DNA of 5,146 bases, taken from positions 1 through 5,146 of the forward strand of contig CAZXLZ010000071.1 in the NCBI GenBank assembly GCA_964642045.1, written 5' to 3'. The notes below the pieces were generated by a model that had not been told where the DNA came from, ran no database searches, and worked only from the letters and a program-made list of their open reading frames with translations. The DNA comes from RGIG5057 sp964642045. GTDB lineage: Bacteria; Bacillota; Clostridia; TANB77; CAG-465. Shown one piece after another: positions 4,971 through 5,146 of the stretch. Numbering within the stretch: position 1 is the first letter of the stretch; each line of letters starts with the position of its first letter. Both the position numbers and the translations under genes were made by a program.

Positions 4971-4996
4971 TATAACAAAGTAATAAACATGTTATA
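4971..4996. repeat. TATAACA-N12-TGTTATA inverted repeat
   Basis: TATAACA (4971-4977) and TGTTATA (4990-4996) are perfect 7-bp arms around 12 nt, ending 20 nt before the lipoprotein start codon. It could be an operator or a weak leader hairpin. Confidence 0.3.
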
Positions 4997-5015
4997 TAAT
5001 AAATTTGGTGATGAT

Positions 5016-5146
5016 ATGAAAAGAATAAAAACATGTACTATTTTAGTTATATTAATGTGTTTGGGTTGCGAAAATATCAGTCAAAAAGGTATAGTAATTA
5101 GTGAACTTAAAAATAATGAATTAGTAAATGTTCAAAATGATTCTAT
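5016..5146 (+). CDS. Lipoprotein-like protein, N-terminal fragment
   Basis: ATG 5016 follows GGTGAT (5007-5012), a modest SD, and the frame stays open for 43 codons to the window edge. The protein begins MKRIKTCTILVILMCLGCEN: a basic n-region, a hydrophobic core (about 8-16), then L-G-C with Cys18 as the likely lipidated residue. Cys15 at -3 is unusual for a lipobox. The mature part so far is Ser/Asn/Lys-rich (SQKGIVISELKNNELVNVQ) and shows no domain. It would be a membrane-anchored extracellular protein of unknown function. The upstream ATG at 5011 stops after two codons, so 5016 is the best start. It lies after a strong terminator and so starts a new transcription unit. Confidence 0.7.
   Translation, partial: MKRIKTCTILVILMCLGCENISQKGIVISELKNNELVNVQNDS

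Noticed and set aside
4995..5000. TATAAT as the -10 of the lipoprotein gene
   Set aside because: No adequate -35 lies 16-18 nt upstream, and a start near 5007 would leave no room for the SD in the transcript.

Overview
The window is AT-rich DNA using AGA (Arg), ATA (Ile) and A/T-ending codons throughout, with purine-rich Shine-Dalgarno (SD) sequences of the form (A)GAGG(TG). This fits a low-GC Firmicute, most likely a member of the Clostridia. A collagen-like gene resembling BclA-type spore surface proteins suggests an endospore former. The genus cannot be fixed from this sequence.

Layout. (1) 1-325, minus strand: the 5' part of a collagen-like protein gene with a short Cys/Asn-rich head and an 18-residue (54-bp) Gly-X-Y superrepeat, cut by the window edge. 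(2) 326-464: a divergent intergenic region with a good sigma-A-type promoter for the plus strand, and a sporulation-sigma-like -10 plus a 7-bp dyad for the minus strand. (3) 465-3125: a complete P2A-type Ca2+-transporting ATPase, 886 aa, with all catalytic motifs and a SERCA-like set of ion ligands. (4) 3171-3572: a small single-domain rhodanese 45 nt downstream, probably in the same operon. Its SD and ATG lie inside a 37-nt hairpin. (5) 3573-3875: a 303-nt AT-rich intergenic region with a strong promoter, three copies of a TGTTACAT motif, a T10 tract and a long leader. (6) 3876-4784: an acidic, soluble, helix-rich 302-aa protein that I do not recognise, followed by a clear intrinsic terminator. 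(7) 4827-5015: a promoter region with several small dyads and repeats. (8) 5016 to the end: the start of a lipoprotein-like gene, cut by the window edge.

How the genes may relate. The ATPase moves Ca2+ out of the cytosol and the rhodanese probably handles sulfane sulfur. The divergent collagen-like gene may coat the spore. A shared sporulation or calcium theme is only an inference. No known defence or mobile system is present. The features most worth a second look are the hairpin that buries the rhodanese start, the unknown acidic protein with one EF-hand-like loop, and the T10 tract lying between possible -35 and -10 elements upstream of it.
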